Positions 16,552-30,382 of a stretch of 62,063 bases of DNA are shown here, in pieces. The notes beneath the pieces are model-generated. The model had not been told where the DNA came from, made no database searches, and saw only the letters and a program-made list of their open reading frames with translations. How positions within the stretch are numbered: the first letter of the stretch is position 1; every line of letters starts with the position of its first letter. The position numbers were made by a program, and so were the translations under genes. This stretch comes from Nitrospira sp. (GTDB lineage: Bacteria; Nitrospirota; Nitrospiria; Nitrospirales; UBA8639). The stretch spans positions 1-62,063 of the forward strand of contig JAPPLK010000049.1 of the NCBI GenBank assembly GCA_028819435.1. The letters are read 5' to 3'.

Positions 16552-17778
16552 ATGACCGAGGATGAAGCTCGTTCATACCTGAATTATCTCCTGACGTTGA
16601 GTCTCCGTCGCGAAGAGGCGTTTGGTCCGTTGGCGATCGCGTTTCTGCGCGAACAGGACCTGGCGTCTCTCGGCATCGCTCCGGAAGAACAATTCAGCCT
16701 GCTCATCGCCACGATCCAGGCCATTGCCCCGGAACCAAAACGGTATTCGCTTAAATTGGAACTGCTGCAAAAAGCCCGTCAACTGCTCGCGACCACGCGG
16801 TTCTTCGACCCTGAATTGGACAAGGACCTGGAGCATGATATTCAGAAAACCACTGCCGAGTTGGCTATCTATAACGACGCCATGAAGTCGTCCCGGAATG
16901 CGTCGGTCGATCGTCACACGTTGATTGTCGAGACGGACCTTCCGGACTATTTTCTGGACCTGGCCCAAAAGCGAGCCGGGGCGTATTACCAGAATAAATA
17001 CCGGCTGACCAAGGAGGCCAAGACCGCGCAACATTTCGGTGGCACGCCCAAGCGATTTGAGCCTGAAAATGAAGCCCTGCATAAGGAATTTCCCGGTGCC
17101 TGCGCGCCTTTCATGGCCGTTCGGACGAACGGGTTTCATATGATGCTTCCCTTCGACCTGAAGATCAGCCGGCGCCCCGATGACCCACTGGAAGCGGGTA
17201 TCCGGATTTTTTACGCAAAAATGGGGTATTCGTATCCTCTCCGGTACGAAATGGGTAAGCTGTGCAGTTACCAAGACGGGCAGATCTATGATATTGCCCT
17301 AGACGACCCCAACCTCTTATTCGTGTCCTTTTCCGGCATCAAGGATGCCGAGTTTCCATCCCAGGCCGTGCCGGCTTCCGGAGACGTGCCCCCGGAATAT
17401 GCCTACCCGCTCGCCGTGCTCGAACATACCGGCAGTCTCGGACCATTCATCCAGGTCAGTTGTAATTTCAAAGTCTGGTTCGACGCCTCTAAAGTGGCCG
17501 TCCTGATCCAGGGCGCACCGGACCTGTACGAATACGGTCTTCAAGGCGGCGCGGGGCTGATGACCAGATCGTACGCTTCGGACAAGGTCCCGACCTATGC
17601 GGAAGCCCAATCACAACCCTGGCAGGAAGGGTTGAGTTTCAATTTCGTAAATCTCCATCTGACCTTGAGCCCGGGAACGGACACCGGCCTTATTCCGCAC
17701 AGCACGCCAATCTTCACGGTCTTTCCCGTCCTGAGCAAACAATGCTATAAATTCGACCGGTTGGCGTCCTCGTCATAG
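16552..17778 (+). CDS. Conserved-looking protein of unknown function
   Basis: 408 residues, soluble, with no signal peptide or membrane segment. Residues 1-110 are helical and acidic (DEARSYLNYLLTLSLRREEA). A second part (about 150-408) is richer in aromatic residues and beta pattern, including FMAVRTNGFHMMLPFDLKIS and FIQVSCNFKVWFDASKVAVL. I recognise no domain or catalytic motif. Base composition is like its neighbours. It stands between repeats on both sides and appears to be monocistronic. Confidence 0.7.
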   Translation: MTEDEARSYLNYLLTLSLRREEAFGPLAIAFLREQDLASLGIAPEEQFSLLIATIQAIAPEPKRYSLKLELLQKARQLLATTRFFDPELDKDLEHDIQKTTAELAIYNDAMKSSRNASVDRHTLIVETDLPDYFLDLAQKRAGAYYQNKYRLTKEAKTAQHFGGTPKRFEPENEALHKEFPGACAPFMAVRTNGFHMMLPFDLKISRRPDDPLEAGIRIFYAKMGYSYPLRYEMGKLCSYQDGQIYDIALDDPNLLFVSFSGIKDAEFPSQAVPASGDVPPEYAYPLAVLEHTGSLGPFIQVSCNFKVWFDASKVAVLIQGAPDLYEYGLQGGAGLMTRSYASDKVPTYAEAQSQPWQEGLSFNFVNLHLTLSPGTDTGLIPHSTPIFTVFPVLSKQCYKFDRLASSS

Positions 17779-17811
17779 AGATGGCAAGGCCACGCACGTC
17801 TCGATCTCCCG

Positions 17812-17900
17812 GACAGGCACGGGGGCCTGTCCCTACAACTGGGAGCGTGTCCTGTAGGGGACGGCCTGCGCCTGCCCTGAGCGAAGCCGAAGGGTGCCGT
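17812..17900. repeat. Repeat F with nested module H
   Basis: GACAGGCACGGGGGCCTGTC opens a palindromic group. GTAGGGGACGGC and GCCGTCCC form the stem of a repeat F copy, also present near 30276. In its apex sits CCTGCCCTGAGCGAAGCCGA followed by AGGG (17871-17894), the module also found inverted at 49808-49831. Confidence 0.7.
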
Positions 17901-17964
17901 CCCGAATGATTGCCGTCGAGGTGATTGAGAATACGATTCCTCTCATAAAAAATGCGCGAGTGCC

Positions 17965-17994
17965 TTGATACAGAATTCAGTCTTGTGCTAGAAT
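17965..17994 (+). promoter_or_regulatory. Sigma-70 promoter with extended -10
   Basis: TTGATA (17965-17970), an 18-base spacer and TAGAAT (17989-17994) preceded by TGC. It is the best promoter match upstream of the CNNM/CorC gene and lies about 190 bases before it. Confidence 0.65.
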
Positions 17995-18006
17995 TTTCAA
18001 CACCCA

Positions 18007-18174
18007 ATGGATGACGACGGTCCCAGACGATACTTCCGTCAACAGCGCTCTAGCCCCTACCCGCCATTTCAGTTTTTCTTTGCCTTTTTCCCAACTCATG
18101 ACCGCCACAAAGCAAAGAGCTTGATTTCTCTATGCTTTCCAGACCTACTGCCCCCTGTCAGGGGTTTGCTCTGA
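18007..18174 (+). CDS. Possible 55-residue leader or small protein
   Basis: ATG 18007 falls about six bases after the transcript start predicted from the 17965-17994 promoter, so translation would be nearly leaderless. The frame (MDDDGPRRYFRQQ, then an F-rich PPFQFFFAFFP segment) closes at 18174, nine bases before the start of the next gene. I recognise nothing in it; it may be a coupling leader or chance. Confidence 0.3.
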   Translation: MDDDGPRRYFRQQRSSPYPPFQFFFAFFPTHDRHKAKSLISLCFPDLLPPVRGLL

Positions 18175-18183
18175 TTTGATCCC

Positions 18184-19455
18184 ATGGAATACGTCGCCAT
18201 TGTGATCTGCTTGCTGCTTTCCGGCTTGTTTTCAGGAGCGGAAATCGCGTTCTTTTCCCTTTCCGAGACCAAGTTGCAAACCATGGCAGAGGAAGGCCGC
18301 CGGGCAGCGAAACTGGCGCTTTCCCTCAGACAGAATCCTCAGCGACTGCTTTCGACTATCCTGATCGGAAACAACGTCGTCAACCTGACGGCCGCTGCAT
18401 TGGTTTCCATAGTGACGTTTGAACATTTCGGGTCCGAAGCGGTTGCGATTGCAACCGGCGCGTTGACGATTTTTGTGCTGATTTTCGGAGAGATCGTCCC
18501 TAAGACGCTATCCACCAAACACGCACCCTCCGCCGTCCAATTCTTCGCGTACATGATCTATTGGATGGAAAAACTTTTCGCGCCGGCCCTGTTCCTGTTG
18601 GAACCTCTGATTCTGAAATTGACCGGAGGACGAGGATTAGCCGTCCCATTCGTGACGAAAGAAGAACTGAAAATCATGATCGAGGCCGGAGGGAAAACCG
18701 GAGTGCTCGAGACCGAAAAGGTCGAGATGATCAAGAATCTTTTCGAGTTCACCGAGCTCACGGCCAGGGACGTGATGACCCCGAGAATCGACACGGTTGT
18801 CATCGACAGCAACCTGTCTTTGGACGAAGCCAAGGACGACCTGTTCAATACCAAACATTCACGGATTCCCATTTATGATGGTATCCGCGACAACATCACG
18901 GGCATTCTGTATCGTACGCATGCTTTGATCGAATTGGCCCAGGGGAATCGCACCATTAAACTCAAGGAATTGGCCCTCCCCCCGCTCTTCATACCCATTT
19001 CCAAGCCGGTCGGTGACCTGTTGAAGCAATTTCAGCAGGAGAAACGCCACATTGCGATCGTCGTCAATGAATTCGGTGGGGTTATGGGAATCGTCACCAC
19101 GGAAGATCTGTTGGAGGAAGTCGTGGGTGACATACTCGACGAGACGGATGTCAGCGAAGAACTGATCAAGCGGACCGGCAAAAACGAGATTTTGGTGAGC
19201 GGTCGAACGGAAGTTCGCAAAATCAACGAATTTCTGAAGGTGGCCTTGGATAAAGACGAAGACGTTGTCTTCTATACCATCAGCGGGCTTATCCAGCAGC
19301 ACCTCGGCCATATCCCTGCGGTCGGGGAGGAACTCCAAGTGGCCGGTTGTCTGTTAACCATCCGTGAAGCCGATAACCGATCCATCAAGAGCGTCCAGAT
19401 CCTCAAACAGGAGGACGTATCCCAGGAAGAACCGGAACCCGCCCAAGCCGTATAG
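18184..19455 (+). CDS. CNNM/CorC family membrane protein (DUF21-CBS-CorC_HlyC)
   Basis: 423 residues. The N-terminal DUF21 domain (about 1-180) has three to four membrane helices and the family [20 protein letters not shown] and [14 protein letters not shown] pair follows with [16 protein letters not shown] and [22 protein letters not shown]-terminal CorC_HlyC domain covers about 335-410. Members handle Mg2+ or other divalent cations at the inner membrane; the exact transport role here is not fixed by sequence. The start has only a weak ribosome site. Confidence 0.9.
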   Translation: MEYVAIVICLLLSGLFSGAEIAFFSLSETKLQTMAEEGRRAAKLALSLRQNPQRLLSTILIGNNVVNLTAAALVSIVTFEHFGSEAVAIATGALTIFVLIFGEIVPKTLSTKHAPSAVQFFAYMIYWMEKLFAPALFLLEPLILKLTGGRGLAVPFVTKEELKIMIEAGGKTGVLETEKVEMIKNLFEFTELTARDVMTPRIDTVVIDSNLSLDEAKDDLFNTKHSRIPIYDGIRDNITGILYRTHALIELAQGNRTIKLKELALPPLFIPISKPVGDLLKQFQQEKRHIAIVVNEFGGVMGIVTTEDLLEEVVGDILDETDVSEELIKRTGKNEILVSGRTEVRKINEFLKVALDKDEDVVFYTISGLIQQHLGHIPAVGEELQVAGCLLTIREADNRSIKSVQILKQEDVSQEEPEPAQAV

Positions 19456-19495
19456 CGCCGGCAGGGTTTTCTTTCCTCCCTCCTTTTCATAGTCT

Positions 19496-19520
19496 CCACC
19501 TCCCCTATCCCCTCCTTACA
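19496..19520. repeat. Truncated repeat A half-unit
   Basis: CCACCTCCCCTATCCCCTCC then TTACA matches the first 25 bases of a repeat A half and stops at the apex. It lies between the CNNM gene and the HicB-like gene. Confidence 0.6.
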
Positions 19521-19597
19521 GGAACTTCTCGCTTGATTGTGGAAAAGTTGGGGGCGTATGATCCCGTATAGCGGTTGTGAATGGGGTAAAATAGAAT

Positions 19598-19927
19598 ATG
19601 TTTCGGAAATTATTCTCTAGATGGTGGTCAAGGAAAAAGCTTCGAGTCCTGATTTGCCATGAGTATGGGTGGGTGGTCGCACAATGTTTGGAATATGATG
19701 TTTGTGCCCAAGGGAAAACGGTTCAGGATGCCTTGACCCATTTGACGCTCGCCCTTCTAGAATTGGAGAAAGATAGTTTGCAACGACATGGACAAGCCTT
19801 TGCTCATATCAAGCCCGCCCCTGAGAAATTTCACGCCATGTGGAATAACGGCACGGCAAAAGTCTATCCTCGCCAACAAGGCAAAGACGATGCGCATGTC
19901 TTCGCACTAGATTGTGCTACGGTGTAA
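19598..19927 (+). CDS. HicB-like protein (orphan)
   Basis: 109 residues. The pattern WVVAQCLEYDVCAQGKTVQD followed by ALTHLTLALL is that of the partial RNase H fold of HicB-type antitoxins and related DUF1902 proteins. A basic N-terminal stretch (MFRKLFSRWWSRKK) precedes it. There is no HicA-like gene next to it, so it may be a solitary member or part of a degenerate pair with the small frame at 19986. Confidence 0.6.
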   Translation: MFRKLFSRWWSRKKLRVLICHEYGWVVAQCLEYDVCAQGKTVQDALTHLTLALLELEKDSLQRHGQAFAHIKPAPEKFHAMWNNGTAKVYPRQQGKDDAHVFALDCATV

Positions 19928-19985
19928 GGGGCACTGGTCTCTTGCCTTTTTACTGGCCTTCGCCCACGTTTGGTGAATACAGTGA

Positions 19986-20183
19986 GTGGATGGAGAGCAG
20001 CAAGGATTTATCGTCGAGTACGGCGAACGCTTTGGGACGCCTTTTCTCAAGATCACGACACAGGATGGGGTTAGTGCAGTGCATTTTGGCTTAGAGTTAG
20101 ATGAATCAATGACACCTTCCATTGTTAGTAATATCGACCGAGTTCTCAATGTTCGGTCTCCGTGGAATCCGGATAATTTGTGA
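19986..20183 (+). CDS. Possible small protein downstream of the HicB-like gene
   Basis: 65 residues from GTG 19986 with no strong ribosome site. Its composition is protein-like (FIVEYGERFGTPFLKITTQD) and it follows the HicB-like gene by 58 bases on the same strand. No family recognised. Confidence 0.35.
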   Translation: MDGEQQGFIVEYGERFGTPFLKITTQDGVSAVHFGLELDESMTPSIVSNIDRVLNVRSPWNPDNL

Positions 20184-20252
20184 TAATTCTTGAGACGCAC
20201 TCAGACCACATTTCGTGACCCCTTTGGAGATTTTGCTACATAAGTCCCCTTG

Positions 20253-24942
<4,690 letters not shown>

Positions 24943-24948
24943 GGACGT

Positions 24949-25908
24949 TTATCTGTCGGGATGCAGTGGATCATCGGGTTCAAAAAAGAAATCCCCCAAT
25001 CCTCGCGGAAGCGATTGCTCGCCGACTGCTCGTTTCCGCTCTTGCGCCAAGGCATCCAAATCCAACGCCTCTTCACCAAGTACCTTGATGAGTGCCTCCC
25101 GCCACACTTCGTCCCGGGACAAGGGATGCGACGGATCCAGCGCCAACCGTTTGAGCGCATACTGCACCAGGTGAATGCCATCCCTTACCGAAAACCCCAG
25201 GTCGAGTCGATGCGCCCTTTGCAGAAACTCGACGGTGACGTTCAGGATTTCCTGCGGAGAAAACGGCAAATGATACCGGAGAATGGCCAACTCGTGCTCA
25301 TGAGCCGGGAACTCGAGTTTTAAACTGGGCTGGAGACGTGACAGGATGTAATCAGGCACTTCATAGGTGGAAGCATCTTCATTCATCGTCACGCAACACC
25401 GGAAATCTCGTTGGGCTTTAACCCGGATGCCGGCCACCACGGATTCCACCGAGCGACGGTGATCGAGCAAGGGAGCGAGCGACGCCCAACTTTTCTCGTT
25501 CATCCGATTGCCTTCATCCAATAAACACACCCCGCCGGTCAACATCGCGGTCACTAACGGAGATGCTTGATATTGAATCGTGTTGCCTTCGGCGATCACC
25601 GGGGTCACCAATAAATCCTCGGGCCTCGTATCGGCCGTACATTGATAGACGTAGAAGTCCTGTTTTCGTTCACGCGCTACGGACGTCGCCAGGGTTGTTT
25701 TGCCGATGCCGGGCTGACCGATGATCCTCGGACACAACGGAAGGTCTTTTTCATCGACGACGAGCCAGCACGCAAGGAGTTGCTGAAGGACTTCCCGGTC
25801 GCCGATCCATTCCTGTTGAGACGTATCAGGCTGGGCCAGGCGCAAGGGAATCCCCTCAACTGTCATCCTGTCACGCGACTCCGTGTATCGCTGAGAAGTA
25901 TCAGACAT
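24949..25908 (-). CDS. MoxR-type AAA+ ATPase
   Basis: 319 residues from ATG 25908 (a GTG at 25950 would add 14). Walker A GQPGIGKT lies at about 64-71 and Walker [11 protein letters not shown] near 130. The sensor-1 region is [16 protein letters not shown], and the arginine-finger segment [13 protein letters not shown] follows. Such ATPases act as chaperones that remodel or mature a partner, usually encoded next door. Here the partner is the unknown 629-residue protein. No VWA protein, the usual third member, is nearby; an oversized DNA ligase is. Confidence 0.88.
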   Translation of the reverse strand: MSDTSQRYTESRDRMTVEGIPLRLAQPDTSQQEWIGDREVLQQLLACWLVVDEKDLPLCPRIIGQPGIGKTTLATSVARERKQDFYVYQCTADTRPEDLLVTPVIAEGNTIQYQASPLVTAMLTGGVCLLDEGNRMNEKSWASLAPLLDHRRSVESVVAGIRVKAQRDFRCCVTMNEDASTYEVPDYILSRLQPSLKLEFPAHEHELAILRYHLPFSPQEILNVTVEFLQRAHRLDLGFSVRDGIHLVQYALKRLALDPSHPLSRDEVWREALIKVLGEEALDLDALAQERKRAVGEQSLPRGLGDFFFEPDDPLHPDR

Positions 25909-26001
25909 GGGGTATCGTGTTTGACAAAACGGAGAAGTACGACTCAACACAAGCTAGCACAGGCATTTTCGAGGGTCAATAAACCGGCTTTTATCCAGCA
26001 T

Positions 26002-26031
26002 TTGACATTCCTGCGCGTCTCTCTCTATTCT
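26002..26031 (+). promoter_or_regulatory. Sigma-70 promoter of the first lipoprotein gene
   Basis: TTGACA (26002-26007), an 18-base spacer and TATTCT (26026-26031). The paralogous gene downstream has the same -35 and -10 sequences at 26651-26679. Confidence 0.7.
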
Positions 26032-26108
26032 CAAATAACAGGCTGTTCATAAGTATCTACCCAATCTTTTCTCCAGACTGACGCTGAAAGTCAAAAGAGG
26101 ACCTGCTG

Positions 26109-26600
26109 ATGATTCAAAAACCGCAGACCGGACTGCAATGCCAAACGACGTCTCACCTCTACTCGACCAGAGGAATGTTTTACCTCAGCATTCTCTGTCT
26201 GCTGGGCATCATCCTGCAATCCGGATGCGTCAGTTCCGAAAGACTCAAGGCGGAAAAAGTTCGAGGCTTGAACTTTCAACGTCTGTTGGCACAAGAGGAA
26301 AAACGCGCCAACACATTGACTGCTCAATTGGCGGAAAAGGATAAAAAAATTGACGAACTCACGACCCAATTAAAAGAGACCAAGACTAAAATTGAGGCAT
26401 TGGAATCGCAAAATCGAACCCTGACTGCTGAACGTAATGCCCTCCGAAAGGAAAATCTTGCTCCACAGGAACAGAAAGCGGTTCAGGACTCCCTTGATCT
26501 TTCTCAGGACCCCGACACGACCAAAGACAGTCCGCCTTCCGAACCATCGCTATCCGATCCTTTTATGAGCGATGAAGAATTATTGAAAATTCTTGAATAG
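26109..26600 (+). CDS. Coiled-coil lipoprotein, paralogue of the next gene
   Basis: 163 residues. A long n-region is followed by a hydrophobic segment and a lipobox-like QSGC, then CVSSERLKAEKVRGLNFQRL. The segment LNFQRLLAQEEKR is shared almost exactly with the neighbour at 26781. Residues 55-120 form a charged coiled coil; the tail is acidic and lacks any LysM. The protein is probably anchored to the outer membrane through its lipid. The ATG at 26109 has AGAGGA upstream; a shorter start at 26175 would give a more typical signal length. Confidence 0.75.
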   Translation: MIQKPQTGLQCQTTSHLYSTRGMFYLSILCLLGIILQSGCVSSERLKAEKVRGLNFQRLLAQEEKRANTLTAQLAEKDKKIDELTTQLKETKTKIEALESQNRTLTAERNALRKENLAPQEQKAVQDSLDLSQDPDTTKDSPPSEPSLSDPFMSDEELLKILE

Positions 26601-26650
26601 TCTTGAATAACCCGATAATTCACCACATTCCACAAAGCCACTCTTCAGGA

Positions 26651-26679
26651 TTGACATTTTCAGGCTCTCATTTTATTCT
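26651..26679 (+). promoter_or_regulatory. Sigma-70 promoter of the LysM lipoprotein gene
   Basis: TTGACA (26651-26656), a 17-base spacer and TATTCT (26674-26679), matching the promoter of the upstream paralogue. Confidence 0.7.
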
Positions 26680-26780
26680 ATTCTTAGTATAGATGGTCGT
26701 CGTTTTTCTTCCAGCCCAACCATCTACAGTGACGTTTCCTCTCAAACCTACACGGATAAAACCAGAAAGAGAGCCTGACG

Positions 26781-27449
26781 ATGACCTTCAACACTCAGAC
26801 TATAGCACGGCACCCACAAAACCTTGGCCCATTTTCAAAGAGATTCACGCCTCGGTTCGGAATGCTTTGCCTGATGAGTGCCGTCCTGCTATCAGGCTGT
26901 GTCAGTACAGGTCAATACGAGGCTGAAAAAGCTAAAGCTCTCAACTTCCAACGCCTGTTGGCACAAGAGGAACAGCGAACGGATGAACTCGACGCCCGCT
27001 TGCAAGAAATGCAACAGGAAGTCTCGTCGTTAGGATCTCAAAACCGTGAGTTGGCCGCTGAACGTGACGCCCTGCGTAACCAGGTCTCGCTTCAGCAGAC
27101 ACGTGTTCAGGACGCCAACGCATCTGATTCTGCAAGCGACATGGACATCTCTCCCGATATGTCCTTTTCCGACCCTGCACTATCTGAGTTTGAGTTGAGT
27201 GATTTTTCGTTTGACGAATCAGAGTTCAACGACTTGGGCATAGAGAAAGCAGAGGCCGGCAGTATGGATATGGAGCAATCCGATACCACCGGCATGGGCA
27301 CACCAACCTACTACACGGTTATAAAGGGAGATACCCTCTACCGGATCTCCCGCACGTATGGCGTGACCGTTGAGCAATTGAAAAAGTGGAACAACCTGAC
27401 GGATAACATCATCAGCATCGGTCAACGATTGATCGTCAGCCAGCCATAA
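26781..27449 (+). CDS. LysM-domain lipoprotein with coiled coil
   Basis: 222 residues. Signal with lipobox LLSGC, then CVSTGQYEAEKAKALNFQRL and a coiled coil to about residue 105, an acidic Ser/Asp/Phe-rich linker (about 110-165), and one C-terminal LysM repeat: YYTVIKGDTLYRISRTYGVT to IGQRLIVS. LysM binds peptidoglycan, so the protein can link the outer membrane to the wall. It is a tandem duplicate of the preceding gene with an added (or retained) LysM. Confidence 0.85.
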   Translation: MTFNTQTIARHPQNLGPFSKRFTPRFGMLCLMSAVLLSGCVSTGQYEAEKAKALNFQRLLAQEEQRTDELDARLQEMQQEVSSLGSQNRELAAERDALRNQVSLQQTRVQDANASDSASDMDISPDMSFSDPALSEFELSDFSFDESEFNDLGIEKAEAGSMDMEQSDTTGMGTPTYYTVIKGDTLYRISRTYGVTVEQLKKWNNLTDNIISIGQRLIVSQP

Positions 27450-27483
27450 CCGTTGTCTTTACAACCATACTTCTTTCAAAGAT

Positions 27484-27522
27484 CTCTACCTCCCCTTCCC
27501 CCCTCCTTACAAAGGAGAGGAA
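27484..27522. repeat. Repeat A half-unit that supplies a stop codon
   Basis: CTCTACCTCCCCTTCCCCCC running into CCTTACAAAGGAGAGGAA. On the minus strand its TAA (27507-27509) ends the methyltransferase gene. Confidence 0.75.
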
Positions 27523-28466
27523 AGTGAAGAGTGGCGGTCTGTAACCTCCAACAGGGAACCCTTGGTGCTGGAATGTTCAAACCGCAACCCGTTCACTGAA
27601 ATATTCCAATGCCAGTATTCTCCATTTTGGCTTGAAGACATTTCGACGTCGATACGGTTGCCGCGGTTCACGGACACGGGGCGGTCAATGGGGAAAAAGG
27701 CCAGCCCCCAATGCGAGGCTTTATCCTGGGGGCCATTGGAGATAGAAAGCCCGGGCATCAATTCGGCGTTGAACCAACCTGCCAGTCCGTGAAGCCAACC
27801 CTGCCGCCTTGCATGAATGGTGAAGCCTGCCTTGACTTCCGCTTGCGTCGTTTCCCCGAATTCAATTTCCTGTACGCGCAAAGGATCACCCAAAAACGTT
27901 CCTTCGTGCAGTTTTAACGGATGAAAGTTATTCACTGTCAAATGCCGAACGGGTGAGAAGTCAAACCCCTGACACCGGTTCACCCAAAAATCGACCACGT
28001 GTTCGTAAAACTGAGGCAGTTCGACGGGAACGAGGAACAGGTCTACGCCGTGGGGGATGAGTCTTCCGCCTCTTTTAAGGAAGCGCTCCCGGGCATCGGT
28101 CAGGGATCCAAGAATTCCTTCTTCAAACCCAAACGTGCCCATCGTCTCGGTCACGATGACGTCTGCAGGTTCAGGCAACTCCACGTTGAAAGACGAGGCA
28201 TTGTAAAACGTGATCCGATCTTGAAATCCGTTTTTCGCAGCCACAAGTTCGGCAATATTGATGACGGGTTCACTCTCAATGGCGTACACGTGACGGGCGC
28301 CGGCACGGCATGCAAAAAACGAGAGAATACCGGATCCACAGCCCACGTCCACCACCACGTCACCCGGGTTCACCACTTTGGAAATGGCTTGACCGTAGGC
28401 GCCCGTCCGCGTCTCATCAACCAGCATCGACAGATGATAATTGATGAAGTCGGTGTATTGCGTCAT
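27507..28466 (-). CDS. PRMT-like SAM-dependent methyltransferase
   Basis: 319 residues from ATG 28466; upstream in-frame starts run through a repeat and are rejected. Motif I is VDVGCGSGILSFFACRAGA (from residue 39), with acidic Glu64 closing strand 2. TETMGTFGFEE (about 106-116) resembles the double-Glu loop of protein arginine methyltransferases, and the C-terminal half is beta-rich like the PRMT barrel. Bacterial members are uncommon and their substrates are poorly known. The last residues (SSLSSPL) and the stop come from repeat A. Confidence 0.8.
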   Translation of the reverse strand: MTQYTDFINYHLSMLVDETRTGAYGQAISKVVNPGDVVVDVGCGSGILSFFACRAGARHVYAIESEPVINIAELVAAKNGFQDRITFYNASSFNVELPEPADVIVTETMGTFGFEEGILGSLTDARERFLKRGGRLIPHGVDLFLVPVELPQFYEHVVDFWVNRCQGFDFSPVRHLTVNNFHPLKLHEGTFLGDPLRVQEIEFGETTQAEVKAGFTIHARRQGWLHGLAGWFNAELMPGLSISNGPQDKASHWGLAFFPIDRPVSVNRGNRIDVEMSSSQNGEYWHWNISVNGLRFEHSSTKGSLLEVTDRHSSLSSPL

Positions 28467-28485
28467 GACGATTCTTCTCCATCCG

Positions 28486-28522
28486 GCGCCCTTGCCCCTT
28501 GAGGGAGAGGGTCGGGATGAGG
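28486..28522. repeat. Repeat B copy
   Basis: CCCTTGCCCCTTGAGGGAGA followed by GGGTCGGGATGAGGGG is the same palindromic family as 8033, 32959 and 37936. It lies just before the methyltransferase start. Confidence 0.6.
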
Positions 28523-28665
28523 GGTTCTTCGTGACGTGATCATGTCGCCCCTCCATATCCATTCGAGGACGCCTCATACTAGAGCATGGTACACTGCCGG
28601 GCAAGGCCCTGACATCATCAAACCTCAATGACGAAACACCGCAGCTTTTGGATTATCGAGAAAAC

Positions 28666-30222
28666 ATGCAGACCACTTCACAGTCATGGCGGGATTCCCT
28701 GCAGTCGCTCGGCCACCCACGGTTCATCACGATGTTGTTTCTCGGCTTCTCGGCCGGCCTTCCTCTCCTGTTGATTTTTTCCTCACTCTCTTTGTGGCTG
28801 CGTGAAGCCGGAGTCGAACGGGCAGCCGTTACCTTCTTCAGTTGGGCTGCCTTGGGCTACTCGTTCAAATTCGTCTGGGCCCCGCTCGTGGACAGGCTCC
28901 CCATCCCGCTCCTGACTTCGAGGTTGGGACGGCGACGCGGATGGATGCTGCTCGCACAGGGATCCATTATTGCGGCGATTGTAGGCATGGCCTTTATCGA
29001 TCCTGCCGAAGGACACTTGACCATGATGGCCTTGGCCGCTGTACTGCTGGGTTTTTCATCCGCCACACAGGACATCGTCATCGACGCTTATCGCATTGAA
29101 TCCGCGGACGTCTCGCTTCAAGCCCTGCTGTCATCTGCCTATATCGCGGGGTATCGCATCGGGATGCTGGTATCGGGAGCCGGGGCATTATTCCTTGCCA
29201 GTGCATTCGGATCAGCGAAAGGCGCGTATGACTATCAAGCATGGCAATGGGCGTATCTCGCCATGGCCGCGGCCATGGCGACTGGCGTCCTCACGACGCT
29301 CGTTATTTCCGAACCGGCCGCCCATGAACGGCCTGAACCATCCGATTCAACCGGAGATTATGCGCGGGTCCTGTTCCTGTTCATCGCGGCCGTCGCCGGA
29401 TTCATCATGATTTTTTATTATTCAGCCGGAACTGCAGCCTGGCTCAGCCGAATACTGACAGACATACTCGATACTGAAACCGCCGCGAGGTTCGTGGTCG
29501 AAACTGCACGACTGGCTATGGGGCTGGCAACGGCTTGGTTCATCGCCACTCTGATGATTCAGGCCGGAATCGTCAGCCGGGACATGATGCAGGACACCTA
29601 CATCGCCCCGTTGAAAGATTTTTTCAAACGATACGGGCTGAAACCCGCTTTGCTGCTTCTGTTGCTGGTCGGGGTTTACAGAATTTCCGACGTTGTATTG
29701 GGTGTCATCGCCAACGTGTTCTACCAGGACATGGGATTCACTAAACCGGAAATTGCCGGTGTTGTCAAAACCTTCGGACTCTTCATGACTATTGCCGGCG
29801 GATTTCTGGGAGGTCTGCTGTCCGTCCGATACGGCGTGCTCCGCATTCTCCTGTTTGGGGCCTTGTTGTCCGCCGCCACCAATCTCCTTTTTATTGCGTT
29901 GGCCGCAGTGGGGCACGACCTGAGCATGCTCTACGTGGTGATTTCCATTGACAATCTGTCAGCAGGACTGGCCAGCACAGCCTTTGTTGCCTTTCTCTCC
30001 AGCCTCACCAATATCCGATTTACTGCCATGCAATATGCCATTTTCAGTTCGCTCATGACCTTATTCCCTAAAGTCCTGGGCGGTTACTCCGGCACCATCG
30101 TAGACAGCCTGGGGTATTCATACTTCTTCATGCTCACCGCCTTACTGGGATTGCCCGTACTCGCGCTCATCCGGCAAGCACGAAAATATTTGGACCCGCC
30201 CACGAAAACGAACAGGTCATAA
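28666..30222 (+). CDS. AmpG-like MFS permease
   Basis: 518 residues from ATG 28666 (a TTG 18 bases earlier is possible), with 12 to 14 membrane helices. AmpG features are GFSAGLPLLLIFSSLSLWLR, SFKFVWAPLVDR, RRGWMLLAQG and SSATQDIVIDAYR. AmpG imports anhydro-muropeptides into the cytoplasm for cell-wall recycling; the wider clade includes other substrates, so the assignment is by family. It is divergent from the methyltransferase gene. Confidence 0.85.
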   Translation: MQTTSQSWRDSLQSLGHPRFITMLFLGFSAGLPLLLIFSSLSLWLREAGVERAAVTFFSWAALGYSFKFVWAPLVDRLPIPLLTSRLGRRRGWMLLAQGSIIAAIVGMAFIDPAEGHLTMMALAAVLLGFSSATQDIVIDAYRIESADVSLQALLSSAYIAGYRIGMLVSGAGALFLASAFGSAKGAYDYQAWQWAYLAMAAAMATGVLTTLVISEPAAHERPEPSDSTGDYARVLFLFIAAVAGFIMIFYYSAGTAAWLSRILTDILDTETAARFVVETARLAMGLATAWFIATLMIQAGIVSRDMMQDTYIAPLKDFFKRYGLKPALLLLLLVGVYRISDVVLGVIANVFYQDMGFTKPEIAGVVKTFGLFMTIAGGFLGGLLSVRYGVLRILLFGALLSAATNLLFIALAAVGHDLSMLYVVISIDNLSAGLASTAFVAFLSSLTNIRFTAMQYAIFSSLMTLFPKVLGGYSGTIVDSLGYSYFFMLTALLGLPVLALIRQARKYLDPPTKTNRS

Positions 30223-30272
30223 GGGTTCACTCATGCGCTGACCGAATGAAGACCCGTCCGTACATCATTTCG

Positions 30273-30356
30273 GTGTAGGGGACGGCCCCTGTGCCGTCCC
30301 GTATGAACCCCTGCGGACAACCACAGGGGGTTGTCCCTACAGCAAAAGGAGGGGAA
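30273..30356. repeat. Repeat F group plus a repeat A remnant
   Basis: GTAGGGGACGGCCCCTGTGC then CGTCCC is a repeat F palindrome without a nested module. ACAACCACAGGGGGTTGTCC is another palindrome, followed by AAAAGGAGGGGAA, a piece of repeat A. No gene is seen in 30223-30382. Confidence 0.6.
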
Positions 30357-30382
30357 CTGAAGAGTGAGACGCGCAACCCTTT

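Noticed and set aside
28467-28628. N-terminal extension of the PRMT-like methyltransferase
   Set aside because: The extra residues come from repeat B (SSRPSPSRGKGAG) and the divergent promoter region; the methyltransferase similarity starts at 28466.
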